Source: CAZTTH01 sp964615975 (lineage in GTDB: Bacteria > Verrucomicrobiota > Lentisphaeria > JABSQK01 > JAJFLO01). Taken from it: a stretch of 40,967 nt of DNA. Below the pieces are notes generated by a model, which saw only the letters and a list, made by a program, of their open reading frames with translations, did no database searches and was not told the DNA's origin. Where the stretch lies: NCBI GenBank assembly GCA_964615975.1, contig CAZTTH010000032.1, forward strand, positions 1 through 40,967, given 5' to 3'. Within the stretch, counting starts at the first letter, position 1. Each line of letters starts with the position of its first letter. A program made the translations under genes and the position numbers. Positions 1 through 9,272 of the stretch are shown here, one piece after another.

Positions 1-349
1 GAACTCCAAACTCCACCAGCTTCAAACTCTACGCTAAACACATACTTCGTGCAACGAAACAATAAATTACGAATAATCTCCAATCATTTCCGTCTTTTTT
101 CAATCACGATTTAGGTCGTCAGAAAAAACTCATGAAAAACTTTGCTAGCCGCAAAGAAAAATAATCCAATAAATAAATTAGAGACGGCTGGATATACGTC
201 CAGCATATCACGCCCTATTTTCTTGTCCCTCTCCCTCGGGTTGAATGACTCTGAGGGAGAATGCAAGCAGTCGAATTTTCGAACTTCGCCGTTCCAATCG
301 AGTAGCTAACCAGGCACTTTTTTTCTCAACCTGTTCGAGTTCAGTTGAA
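1..349. other. Intergenic region, no gene seen
   Basis: No convincing coding region; the small frames here have no recognisable domain. It holds several short inverted repeats: CTTTGC/GCAAAG at 140-156, GCTGGA/TCCAGC at 187-204 and TCTCCCTC/GAGGGAGA at 230-260. The last two lie downstream of the efflux gene that ends at 350 on the minus strand, but neither has the U-tract of a classical terminator. The first 45 nt resemble, in reverse orientation, 11293-11337. Confidence 0.6.
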
Positions 350-3300
350 TTACACCGGCTCGGCCGAAACCGCCGGTGGCGCCACTGGACTCGAACGGAC
401 AAATATCCACTTGAAGAAGCGGGATAATTTGTCCATGTAGACATAAAAGATGGGGGTGACATAAAGGGTAAGGAACTGCGAGAATATCAGGCCGCCAATG
501 ACGACCAACCCCAATTGTTCGCGGGATTCGGAACCCACACCCTGCGCCAAAGTCAGTGGCAGGGCGCCTAATAACGCCGCCATGGTCGTCATCATGATCG
601 GGCGGAAACGGATGATGCACGCCTCAATTATCGCCTGTTCTGGCGGCATATTTTGGCGCCGTTGGGCTTCCAGAGCGAAATCGATCATCATGATCCCATT
701 TTTCTTCACAATCCCAATGAGCATGATCAGTCCGACAAAGCCATAAAGATTCAAGTCATACTTGAAATGAATCAGGGTGAGTAATGCCCCCAGCCCGGCG
801 AACGGCAATGCGGTCAGAATGGTAAGGGGATGAATGAAGCTTTCATAGAGTATGCCTAATACCATGTAGATGACCAGAATGGAGATGATAATAAGAATTG
901 TCATTTTCCCAATTGACGCTTGAAAGGCTTCGGCGGATCCCTGAAACATGACGCTGATGGTGGCGGGCAGGAGCAAACGCGCCTCGCGTTCGATCTGGAC
1001 CACCGCGTCACTGAGCGAGAACCCGGGTTCGAGATTGAAAGAAATGGTGACCGCCGGCAATTGGCCAAGATGATTGATGGTCAATGGTCCCAGGGTATTC
1101 GTCAAAGTGGCGACGGTATCAAGCGGAATGAGGCTGCCATTTCCGGAACGTATGTAGAGCAGGGACAATAAAGATGGATCCACCTGATATTCCGGTTCAA
1201 CTTCCAGGATGACCTGGTATGAATTGCTGGCGGTATAGATCGTTGAAATCTGGCGCGAGCCATAGGCGTAATATAGGGCATTCTGAATCTGCTCAACCGT
1301 CAATCCCAGGCTGGCGGCCTTATCCCGATCGATCGCGATGGTCACTTCAGGATTGCTGTTCTGCAAGTCGCTGGAGACATCTTGAAAGCCGGGAATCTGA
1401 GCGAGTTTATCGACCATTAATGGGGCGAATTCATAAAGCGTGTCGGACTCTGTGCTTTGCAGGGAAAACTGGTAGAGCGCCTTGGTTAAACGCCCGCCCA
1501 GGCGGATCGGCGGCGGATTTTGCATGAATACCCGCACCCCCGGCACCTGGGCCAGTTGACCGCGCAACTCGCCAATAACTCCTTCGACGGACAATTGTCG
1601 TTCTGATTTCGGCTTGAGACGGAGAAAGACAATTCCGGTATTGCTGGAAGTAATGCCGCCGCGGCCGCCGGCGCTGGAAAAGAAGACTTCGACATTCTCA
1701 TTCTTTTGAATGATCTGATTGATGCGTTTCTGGTGTTCCACCAATGAACTGAAGGAAATGCCCTGAGCGGCTTCGGCAATACCGAAGATTTGCGACATGT
1801 CGATGGGGGGCATGAAACCAGTGGGAATAACTCTGTAAAGATGAATCGCATAGATGGTTAACCCAATGGAAATCAGCAGGATCAAGGCCTTGATCCGGAA
1901 GGTCCACAACAAGGTGCGATGATATACTTTTTGGGCGATAGTGAAGGGCCATTCCAAAAGTCGGTTGAACCACCCTTGCTCTTCCCGGTTCGAGTGGGGG
2001 AGAAACCGGCTGCACAGCATCGGGGTGAGGCTGAGAGAAATAAACCCGGAGATCAGAATCGCGACTCCGATGGTGACCGCGAATTCCTTGTACAAACGGC
2101 CGATAATCCCCCCCATGAACAAGACCGGAATAAACACCGCCGCCAACGAAATGGTCATGGAGATGATGGTAAAACCGATTTCTCGGGCGCCCTTAAAGGC
2201 TGCTTCCATGCGGGATTCGCCCCTTTCCATATGCCGGACGATGTTTTCGAGCATGACCACCGCGTCGTCAACCACAAAGCCGACCGAGAGCGTCAAGGCC
2301 ATCAATGAGATGTTATTCAGGCTGTAATCCAGGAGGTACATCACGATCGCGGTGCCGATCAGTGACAGTGGCACCGCCAGCGCCGGGATGATGGTGGTGC
2401 GCAGATTGCGGAGAAAGAGAAAGATAACCAATATGACCAGACCAATGGTGATGAGCAAGGTGTGTTGCACTTCATTGACCGATTCATGGATCGGGATGGA
2501 ACGGTCGCTGATGATATGCAACTCCGCGGAGGGCGGCAGCGCTGCCTGGAAAACCGGCAGCAACTTGGCAATCGACCGGCAGATTTCCACGGTGTTTGTG
2601 CCCGGTTGTTTTTGCACCGCCAATACCACTGAGCGGGTCGCCTTGTCTGGAGTCACGTACCAGGCGGAGGTCTTATCGTTTTCGACACTATCATGCGTTG
2701 ATCCCACCTCCTTCAGTCGTACCGGCGCGCCGTTGCGATAAGTGACTGCCAATGGCAGATAGGACTTCGCGTCGTAGAGCTGACCAGAGGATTCGATGGT
2801 ATACGCCTTGTGGTCACCATAGAGAGTTCCGGTTGGTGAATTAACGTTATTGCGATCCACTGCGGCGGCGACCTCGTCAATCCCAATATCGCGCGCAATC
2901 AGTTCTTTGGGGTCAACTTTTATTCGCACCGCGAATTTCTGTGAACCAAAAACCGAGACCTGCGCCACGCCCTGGATGGTGGAAATGCGTTGCGCCATCA
3001 TGATTTGGCCGTATTCATCCAATTGCGAAACCGGCAGGATATCCGAGGCAAGGGCCATGTACATGATCGGTTGATCAGCGGGATTGACCTTGTTGTAGCT
3101 TGGCGGTGTCGGCATGTCGGGCGGCAATTGGCGCAAGGTGCGGGAAATGGCGGTTTGCACATCCTGGGCGGCAGCATCAATATTACGTTCGAGATTGAAT
3201 TGCAGCGTGATCTGGGTTGATCCCACGTTGCTGGTTGAGGTCATCGAATCAAGACCGGCGATGGTGGTAAATTGACGTTCCAACGGCGTGGCAACGGAAC

Positions 3301-3481
3301 TGGCCATGGTTTCCGGCGAAGCTCCCGGCAGCGAGGCGGATACTTGGATGGTAGGGAAATCAACGTTCGGGAGATCGCTGACCGGCAACTTAAGATAAGC
3401 AATGATCCCAAAGATCATGATCGCGGCCGTGACCAGCGTCGTCATGACCGGTCGTTTAATAAAAATAGATGAAAGATTCAC
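350..3481 (-). CDS. RND efflux transporter permease (HAE-1/AcrB-MdtBC family)
   Basis: Inner-membrane proton-driven pump of the hydrophobe/amphiphile efflux family, which normally works with a periplasmic adaptor and an outer-membrane channel. The 1043-residue length is typical. The N-terminus (IFIKRPVMTTLVTAAIMIFG) is the usual first membrane helix. A large periplasmic porter domain follows at about residues 35-335, then a membrane block from about 340. The adjacent acidic pair D405-D406 in GFVVDDAVVMLENI matches the proton-relay aspartates of AcrB helix 4. A second porter domain spans about 560-865, and the final helices carry the GIVKKNGIMMIDFA motif. No adaptor or outer-membrane channel gene is visible on either side, so the pump is an orphan within this window. 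Substrate cannot be predicted; the N-terminal half looks closest to MdtB/MdtC-type pumps. Confidence 0.95.
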   Translation of the reverse strand: MNLSSIFIKRPVMTTLVTAAIMIFGIIAYLKLPVSDLPNVDFPTIQVSASLPGASPETMASSVATPLERQFTTIAGLDSMTSTSNVGSTQITLQFNLERNIDAAAQDVQTAISRTLRQLPPDMPTPPSYNKVNPADQPIMYMALASDILPVSQLDEYGQIMMAQRISTIQGVAQVSVFGSQKFAVRIKVDPKELIARDIGIDEVAAAVDRNNVNSPTGTLYGDHKAYTIESSGQLYDAKSYLPLAVTYRNGAPVRLKEVGSTHDSVENDKTSAWYVTPDKATRSVVLAVQKQPGTNTVEICRSIAKLLPVFQAALPPSAELHIISDRSIPIHESVNEVQHTLLITIGLVILVIFLFLRNLRTTIIPALAVPLSLIGTAIVMYLLDYSLNNISLMALTLSVGFVVDDAVVMLENIVRHMERGESRMEAAFKGAREIGFTIISMTISLAAVFIPVLFMGGIIGRLYKEFAVTIGVAILISGFISLSLTPMLCSRFLPHSNREEQGWFNRLLEWPFTIAQKVYHRTLLWTFRIKALILLISIGLTIYAIHLYRVIPTGFMPPIDMSQIFGIAEAAQGISFSSLVEHQKRINQIIQKNENVEVFFSSAGGRGGITSSNTGIVFLRLKPKSERQLSVEGVIGELRGQLAQVPGVRVFMQNPPPIRLGGRLTKALYQFSLQSTESDTLYEFAPLMVDKLAQIPGFQDVSSDLQNSNPEVTIAIDRDKAASLGLTVEQIQNALYYAYGSRQISTIYTASNSYQVILEVEPEYQVDPSLLSLLYIRSGNGSLIPLDTVATLTNTLGPLTINHLGQLPAVTISFNLEPGFSLSDAVVQIEREARLLLPATISVMFQGSAEAFQASIGKMTILIIISILVIYMVLGILYESFIHPLTILTALPFAGLGALLTLIHFKYDLNLYGFVGLIMLIGIVKKNGIMMIDFALEAQRRQNMPPEQAIIEACIIRFRPIMMTTMAALLGALPLTLAQGVGSESREQLGLVVIGGLIFSQFLTLYVTPIFYVYMDKLSRFFKWIFVRSSPVAPPAVSAEPV

Positions 3482-3585
3482 TCGTTTATTCCCGGATTAT
3501 ATAATTGTATGAATCAGATTTGCGAAATATTCAACACTTATTACGTTCGTTGCCGCTTCGCCATCCTCCCTTTCGGTCGGATGCC

Positions 3586-3633
3586 GTCTCCTCCTGCCGG
3601 TTATGCGGGGCAGCAGAACCGGCAGGAGGAGAC
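3586..3633. repeat. Strong hairpin (17-bp perfect stem)
   Basis: Arms 3586-3602 (GTCTCCTCCTGCCGGTT) and 3617-3633 are perfect reverse complements around a 14-nt loop. There is no T-tract after either arm, so a simple intrinsic terminator is unlikely. The CTCCTGCC/GGCAGGAG core is shared with the hairpin at 11332-11361, suggesting one family of dispersed palindromic elements. Confidence 0.85.
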
Positions 3634-3658
3634 TCAGAGCCAGGATTTCATTGTTTTG

Positions 3659-3689
3659 AATCTACCCCGGTCGTTGCCCGGGGTAGATT
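3659..3689. repeat. Strong hairpin (12-bp perfect stem)
   Basis: Arms AATCTACCCCGG (3659-3670) and CCGGGGTAGATT (3678-3689) pair perfectly around a 7-nt loop. It lies 25 nt after the preceding hairpin, so the two form a tandem structured block upstream of the RND gene. Confidence 0.85.
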
Positions 3690-3933
3690 GATCTCAGCTT
3701 CCGCTAAGCGGGACGGAAAAAGTCATACATCCCAGAGCAATCAAATTGCGAAACCCTGATGACAATGAGTATTTGTGCCTGTTAAGCGGTTCTCGTTTTG
3801 GCGGTAAACGGCATTTAGGGTTGAAACAATAGTTTATATTTGATTAAAGATAAGATGGGTTCAATAAAATAGATGAACTCAAAATTCTTCCAAGCGTGAA
3901 ATTGATGATCACTAGATACTCTTTTTATTTTTC

Positions 3934-3954
3934 GCGGAAGTTGGTAGATAAGTG
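3934..3954 (+). promoter_or_regulatory. Conserved 21-nt motif upstream of mutY
   Basis: The sequence begins GCGGAAGTTGGTAGA and ends AAGTG. It recurs with one mismatch (20 of 21) on the minus strand at 14785-14805. There are 61 nt between its end and the mutY ATG, and 62 nt between the other copy and the murG ATG. A T-rich stretch precedes it in both places. Orientation and distance suggest an upstream control element, or the end of a dispersed repeat. No known regulator site is recognised. Confidence 0.5.
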
Positions 3955-4015
3955 TGAATAAAACCTGATAGTTTTCAGTATAACGGTTCCTGCTGACAAT
4001 TAGTATTTACCCATC

Positions 4016-5131
4016 ATGACAACCCATGACAAAACCAAGGCAACTGCCGCGTTGAAGGATCTCATTTGCCTGTTGGAGTGGTATGAGAAAAATCAGCGCT
4101 CCTTTCCCTGGCGGCAGACCCGCGAAGCATATCGAATCTGGGTCAGCGAAGTGATGCTGCAACAAACCCAGACCGGCACCGTGATTCCCTATTATGAACG
4201 ATTTCTCCGGCGTTTTCCCTCTCTGGCAACATTGGCGGCAGTCGAGTTAGAAGTTGTCCTGAAGCTGTGGGAAGGATTGGGATATTATTCCCGCGCCAGA
4301 CATTTGCATCGGGCGTCACAAGTCGTCATGCATCAACATGATGGATTGATACCAAAGACGTTCGCCGAACTTAAGAAACTGCCGGGCTTGGGTGACTATA
4401 CCGCCGCGGCCATCGCCAGCATTGCCTGGGGGCAGCCGGTTCCCGCGGTTGACGGCAATGTCCTGCGCGTCTTTGCCCGCTATTGGGGCATCCACAGAGC
4501 GGTTGACCAACCCGATGTGCGAAGGCGTCTTTTCAATCGTCTCCAAGCCGCTATCATCCACTTCGATCCCTCACATTTTAATCAAAGCATCATGGATTTG
4601 GGCGCCACCATCTGTACGCCACGCCTACCCCGCTGTCCGGAATGTCCCCTGCAGCGTGGGTGTGCGGCATTTGCCAAAGATTGGACCGCGCATCTTCCCA
4701 TCAAACGAAAACGAAAAAGTTCTCCTCATTTTCAGGTCGCCGCCGGGATCATCCGGCATCAGGATCGCATCTTAATGGTACGCCGCCAGCCAGAGATGAT
4801 GTTGGGAGGATTGTGGGAATTTCCGAGCGTGAGGATGGAATCATTGGTCGGCAATGCCGCTGATTATCTGGCCAAGTGGTTGCGAGAAAAAACCGGGTTG
4901 CCGGTGCGGATCAATGCCGCATGTGCGTCTGTCAACCATTCCTATTCCCATTTCAAGATCACCCTGACCGCTTATTCTGTCACTGTGCCAAAGACCCTTA
5001 AGTCAACAATCCACATTCCTGTTTCAGAAGCACACTGGCAATGGCTGGATCGTCACGAGATTGATCGTCTGCCGTGTGATAAGGCTACCCTGAAAATCAT
5101 CGCGGAATTGGAGAAAATAAGGGGGGAATGA
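4016..5131 (+). CDS. mutY: A/G-specific adenine DNA glycosylase MutY
   Basis: Removes adenine mispaired with 8-oxoguanine in DNA, so preventing G:C to T:A mutations. The 371 residues show the full family layout. The catalytic glutamate lies in SEVMLQQT (E45), the helix-hairpin-helix at about 119-131 (ELKKLPGLGDYTA) and the catalytic aspartate in AVDGNV (D146). The [4Fe-4S] ligands have C-x6-C-x2-C-x5-C spacing at C200, C207, C210 and C216. The C-terminal part (from about 235) is the NUDIX-like domain that recognises 8-oxoguanine. It appears to be monocistronic, converging on thyA. No clear Shine-Dalgarno precedes the ATG, but the start fits the family N-terminus. Confidence 0.97.
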   Translation: MTTHDKTKATAALKDLICLLEWYEKNQRSFPWRQTREAYRIWVSEVMLQQTQTGTVIPYYERFLRRFPSLATLAAVELEVVLKLWEGLGYYSRARHLHRASQVVMHQHDGLIPKTFAELKKLPGLGDYTAAAIASIAWGQPVPAVDGNVLRVFARYWGIHRAVDQPDVRRRLFNRLQAAIIHFDPSHFNQSIMDLGATICTPRLPRCPECPLQRGCAAFAKDWTAHLPIKRKRKSSPHFQVAAGIIRHQDRILMVRRQPEMMLGGLWEFPSVRMESLVGNAADYLAKWLREKTGLPVRINAACASVNHSYSHFKITLTAYSVTVPKTLKSTIHIPVSEAHWQWLDRHEIDRLPCDKATLKIIAELEKIRGE

Positions 5132-5340
5132 ATCGCCGCCCGGCGAATGGTAGATGTTTCCCTTCAATAAATGGGAGAATCCCCATCCCGGGAGCGCCTG
5201 AGCGGAGCGCTTCCCTGCGCTGTAATTATCAATTGAATAATAAGTTTTCGACATGCGGCGGGGATAAACACGCCACTTCAGTTAATTTTGCCGGGTTGGG
5301 ACTCGGTTTTCGGAGGGATTATTTTCCTCGGTTCAGCCTG

Positions 5341-6135
5341 TCAGACCGCCACCGGGGCTTTGATATGGGGGTGTGGATCATAATTCTCGAGGATGAAGTC
5401 TTCATATTTATACGCGAAAATCGATTGTACTGCGGGATTGATCAACATGGTCGGCAATGGCCTGGGGGCGCGGCGCAACTGCAGTTTAGCCTGTTCGACA
5501 TGATTCATATATAAATGCACATCGCCGAAGGTATGAATGAACTCGCCAGCCCGCAGTCCGGTTGCCTGCGCCACCATCATAGTCAAGAGGGCATAGGACG
5601 CGATATTGAAGGGGACGCCGAGAAACACATCCGCGCTGCGCTGGTACAGTTGGCAGGACAATCGTCCCGCCACGACATAAAATTGCATCAGCAGATGGCA
5701 GGGGGGAAGAGCCATGCGGGGGATATCGGCTACATTCCAGGCGCTGACAATCAAGCGCCGGGAATCGGGAGTGGTTTTGATCTGCTGGATCAGGGCGCTG
5801 ATTTGGTCAATGGCGCCGCCATCCAGAGTTGGCCATGACCGCCATTGAGAGCCATAAATCGGCCCTAAATCGCCGTTGACATCAGCCCATTCGTTCCAGA
5901 TATTGACTCCATGATCATTAAGAAATTTGATTGAAGTTTCACCGCGCAAAAACCACAACAGTTCATAAATGATCGATTTCAGGTGTAGTTTTTTGGTGGT
6001 CAGGAGCGGAAAACCAGCCGCCAGATCATAGCGATTCTGATAACCAAAAAGACTCAGAGTTCCAACTCCGGTGCGGTCGGATTTGGCAATGCCATGCGCG
6101 AGGATATGATCAAGGAGTTCAAGATATTGTTTCAC
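5341..6135 (-). CDS. thyA: Thymidylate synthase ThyA
   Basis: Makes dTMP from dUMP using methylenetetrahydrofolate as methyl donor and reductant. The 264 residues match the E. coli enzyme's length. The catalytic cysteine is in LPPCH at C146, the phosphate-binding arginine region is RTGVGT (21-26), and QRSADVFLGVPFNIASYALL is the conserved dUMP-binding block. The C-terminus ends in APVAV, near the usual family end. The TPR gene lies 34 nt upstream on the same strand, so the two are probably co-transcribed. A dihydrofolate reductase gene, a frequent neighbour, is not seen here. The dTMP kinase gene tmk lies only 3 kb away. Confidence 0.98.
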   Translation of the reverse strand: MKQYLELLDHILAHGIAKSDRTGVGTLSLFGYQNRYDLAAGFPLLTTKKLHLKSIIYELLWFLRGETSIKFLNDHGVNIWNEWADVNGDLGPIYGSQWRSWPTLDGGAIDQISALIQQIKTTPDSRRLIVSAWNVADIPRMALPPCHLLMQFYVVAGRLSCQLYQRSADVFLGVPFNIASYALLTMMVAQATGLRAGEFIHTFGDVHLYMNHVEQAKLQLRRAPRPLPTMLINPAVQSIFAYKYEDFILENYDPHPHIKAPVAV

Positions 6136-6169
6136 ATCGTTACCGTTGCATTCTGCGGCGGGAAATCAC

Positions 6170-7576
6170 TTACAAACTGGCCATCAATCGCCGTTGTGCC
6201 ATCTTTTCGACGATGACACTCACGTCCTTGTAGTTTTCATCAATAGCGTAAATCAAATTATACGCTTTCCACGCTTCTTCCTCGTTTTTCATGCTGTCAC
6301 AGATCTTACCCAAAGTGTAACAGGCAAGTTTTTTGGTTTTGCTAAAGCGCGGGATGCCAGCAATCGCTTGTTGGAGCAGCTCAACGGCTTTGCTGCTTTG
6401 ATTTTTCGCATGAAAACATTTTGCCAGATAAATCGTGGCGATATCGCCATGTTGGGAGGTTGAGCGGAGTTGTTCAAGCTTGGGAATGGCTTCATCATAA
6501 CGCTGGGATACAAAGAGCATTTGCGCCAGTTCCAAGCGTATCCCGCCATCATGCGGCTGGCGCTGCAGGCGTTGCTGAGCGCGTTCAATGAGCATTTCCA
6601 TTTTGTGTGCTTGAAAATTATTGATTTCGTTGCGGGCATGTTCTTTTTCTTCATTGCTCAGATTGGGAGTTCTCATGTATTTTTGCCACTCTTCGATCGA
6701 AGCATCATACTGATGAGCCATGACCTGGGTGATGGCAAACTCCAAGGCGGGATCCATCATGCCGATCAATTCAACCGTGATATTGTAGGCTTCCAGGGCT
6801 TTTTCAAATTCCCTGGCAACCGCATAGAGATCTCCCATTTTTTTTTGGTTTTCGGGGTTATTCAGGCGCTGGACCAGGCTTTCCTGGATTTGAATTTGTT
6901 TTTCCAGTGCCTGCCTGCTTTTATCATCGATTTTCCCGCTTGATTTGGTAATATAAATTGATAAGGTCGATGTATCCTCCATGTCCCGATCATCCTCGGA
7001 AGCTATCGCCTTGGCTTCATTCAGGTCGTCCCGGTATTTGCTGTTTTTGGGGTCCAGTCTGGCGATCTTTTCCCGGCATTCGACGGCCTTGCCGCCCATT
7101 CCGGCGGTGAGGTAGGTACGCGCCAGCCAATCCCACCACTCCACGCTGTTCGGGTAAAACTTAACGGCCATTTCGAGGGTGTTGATGGTGATCTGTGCCA
7201 TCTGCGCGGCATCAGCCGCCTGGGCTAACATTTTAATGGCGATCGGCGAGGTGGGGTCGAATGCCATCAAGGCTTCCGCATTATCCAGTGCCTCGATATA
7301 TTTTCCTTTATTAATGAGCATCGGCCCTTTGATCACATTAAACACCTTGAGAATCGGCAACAATGCTTGTCTGGTCTTATCCACCTTATTGTCAAACTTG
7401 TCCAGTTCAAATAACCGCAATCTATCCCGCACCTCCATCAATCCCGGATGATATTTCAATAAATTTCTTAGCATATCGACAGCATATTTATAATTTTTTT
7501 GTTCGATTGCCTTGCAGCCGGTGTCGTAGAGTTTTTTATCGCGGGCATTTAAATATTTAAGTTTCGTAAGTTCCAT
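6170..7576 (-). CDS. Tetratricopeptide-repeat protein of unknown function
   Basis: A 468-residue soluble protein made largely of helical TPR-type repeats. One cluster lies near the N-terminus (KLYDTGCKAIEQKNYKYAVDML, from about residue 15) and others span most of the chain, such as the segment ending YLAKCFHAKNQSSKAVELLQQ. There is no signal peptide and no catalytic domain that I recognise. It probably acts as a protein-binding scaffold in the cytoplasm. It precedes thyA by 34 nt on the same strand, but nothing in its sequence suggests a role in nucleotide metabolism. The start MELTKLKYLNARDKKL looks natural. Confidence 0.85.
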   Translation of the reverse strand: MELTKLKYLNARDKKLYDTGCKAIEQKNYKYAVDMLRNLLKYHPGLMEVRDRLRLFELDKFDNKVDKTRQALLPILKVFNVIKGPMLINKGKYIEALDNAEALMAFDPTSPIAIKMLAQAADAAQMAQITINTLEMAVKFYPNSVEWWDWLARTYLTAGMGGKAVECREKIARLDPKNSKYRDDLNEAKAIASEDDRDMEDTSTLSIYITKSSGKIDDKSRQALEKQIQIQESLVQRLNNPENQKKMGDLYAVAREFEKALEAYNITVELIGMMDPALEFAITQVMAHQYDASIEEWQKYMRTPNLSNEEKEHARNEINNFQAHKMEMLIERAQQRLQRQPHDGGIRLELAQMLFVSQRYDEAIPKLEQLRSTSQHGDIATIYLAKCFHAKNQSSKAVELLQQAIAGIPRFSKTKKLACYTLGKICDSMKNEEEAWKAYNLIYAIDENYKDVSVIVEKMAQRRLMASL

Positions 7577-7831
7577 AATCTATTTTTCGCTTTTAACGTG
7601 ATTTTTCATGCAAACAGGGTAATTCATATCTTCGCACGATCATTGGGCATAGGTCGCAAATCTCAATGATCCACAATTCGGTATGTTAACAGATAATTTT
7701 TATTGGTTTTGCCATGGTTGCCATCCGGTCTCTCAAATGCTTCGTAATTGCTGATGGTTCAACTAGAAAATGACGTGTAATCTACTTTTAAAACTAATAT
7801 TTTCCAACTTATATGAATGATTTGATTTACC

Positions 7832-9202
7832 ATGAGTCTCTTTTCACCGTCAACCGATGAGGATACGATATGCGCGCTTGCCTCCGGCATTGGCGGCAGT
7901 ATCGCCGTTATCCGACTTTCCGGGAATCAGGCCGGGAACATCTGGCGGCAGATTTGGCGTCCCAGAACTGCCGCACGGGCGATATCCCAGCGCAAGTTAC
8001 TCTTGGGCGCCATTGAGGATGGCGACATCATTGTGGATCCGGAATGCCTGACGGTGTATATGCCGAAGCCCCATAGTTATACCGGAGAGGATGTGGTTGA
8101 ATTCCACTGTCATGGCGGAGCGCTGGTCAGCAAAATGATCCTGGCATTGTTGCAAGCGCATGGCGCTCGTGCCGCCGCCCCGGGGGAATTCACCAAGCGG
8201 GCCTTTCTCAATGGCCGTATTGACTTGACTCAGGCGGAAGCGGTGCAGCAGATGATCGCATCACAAAGCGCGCTGGCATTGCGGGTTGCCAACCGGCAAT
8301 TGACCGGGCAGCTGAAATCCCGCATTGATGCCATCGAAGGGATGCTCATCGAGCTGTTGATGGAGGTGGAAGTGCGCCTCGATTTTGTTGATGAAAATCT
8401 CGATTGGCACACCCCCGGTCAAATTCATGATTTGTTGACCCAGGCGCTATCGGCAATCGAGGCGTTGCTGCGCTCGCGGAGTGCCGGGGAAATTCTTTAT
8501 CAAGGCATTCGCCTGGCGATTATCGGGGCGCCCAATGCCGGCAAATCCAGCCTCCTGAATCTCATCCTCGGACACAATCGCGCCATCGTTACCGACATCC
8601 CCGGCACCACCCGCGATACCTTGGAGGAGGCCATACAAATCAAGGGCATTCCCATAAAAATCATTGATACCGCCGGCATTCGCATGGCAACGGATCGCAT
8701 TGAACAGGAAGGCATTATCCGCAGCCGGACCGCCATGGATCAGGCGCAGCTTCTGATCTGGGTGATTGATCTGAGCCACCCACTCGATCCACAGTTGTCT
8801 GGCATCACCATTCCCACCGCTAAAAAGACCATCATAATCGCCAATAAAATTGATCTCCTGCCGGATTGGCAACCGGATATTTCCCTGCCGCATCCGGTTA
8901 TTCGCTTCTCGGCCTTGACGGCTCAGGGGCTGGAGGAATTATATGATATGATTGTCTCCCTGGTATGGCAATATCCGGCCGGTGAAGAGCCGGAAGTCGC
9001 CGTCAATGCCCGGCATGGCATTCTTCTCGAACAGGCACAAACCGCGATCCGGCAGGCATTTCCTATAATCGCGCGCGAAGAGTATGAATTGCTGGCGATT
9101 CATTTGCGCACCGCCAGTGACGCATTGGGGATGATAACTGGTAGAACCATCCAGCCTGATATCCTCGACCATATTTTTCATCGCTTTTGCATCGGCAAAT
9201 GA
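7832..9202 (+). CDS. mnmE: tRNA uridine-5-carboxymethylaminomethyl modification GTPase MnmE
   Basis: GTPase that, with MnmG, modifies the wobble uridine of several tRNAs (cmnm5U34). The 456 residues contain the N-terminal folate-binding domain (1-115, starting DTICALASGIGGSIAVIRLSG) and a helical domain. The inserted GTPase domain has G1 GAPNAGKSS (232-240), G2 DIPGTTRDT (255-263), G3 DTAG (279-282) and G4 NKID (338-341). The chain ends in FCIGK, the family C-terminal motif with the essential cysteine. It lies upstream of tmk by 70 nt and may be co-transcribed with it. Its MnmG partner is not in the window. Confidence 0.98.
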   Translation: MSLFSPSTDEDTICALASGIGGSIAVIRLSGNQAGNIWRQIWRPRTAARAISQRKLLLGAIEDGDIIVDPECLTVYMPKPHSYTGEDVVEFHCHGGALVSKMILALLQAHGARAAAPGEFTKRAFLNGRIDLTQAEAVQQMIASQSALALRVANRQLTGQLKSRIDAIEGMLIELLMEVEVRLDFVDENLDWHTPGQIHDLLTQALSAIEALLRSRSAGEILYQGIRLAIIGAPNAGKSSLLNLILGHNRAIVTDIPGTTRDTLEEAIQIKGIPIKIIDTAGIRMATDRIEQEGIIRSRTAMDQAQLLIWVIDLSHPLDPQLSGITIPTAKKTIIIANKIDLLPDWQPDISLPHPVIRFSALTAQGLEELYDMIVSLVWQYPAGEEPEVAVNARHGILLEQAQTAIRQAFPIIAREEYELLAIHLRTASDALGMITGRTIQPDILDHIFHRFCIGK

Positions 9203-9272
9203 GAGGAGATTTATTGGGGATGATTTTATTTATCTTCCAGGCATTATATTTTGTCACTATTTGCGAATTATT

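Larger units (their letters stand above)
3482..4015. other. Intergenic region between divergent RND pump and mutY
   Basis: 534 nt without a credible gene; the overlapping small frames on the plus strand around 3505-3759 run through hairpins and match no family I know. The region holds two strong hairpins (3586-3633 and 3659-3689), a weaker one near 3699-3712, and a motif at 3934-3954 that recurs upstream of murG. Both flanking genes are transcribed away from this region, so it must carry promoters for both. Confidence 0.6.

Noticed and set aside
5128..5514. 128-codon plus-strand frame after mutY
   Set aside because: It overlaps the 3' end of thyA on the opposite strand and shows no family features; a shadow frame.
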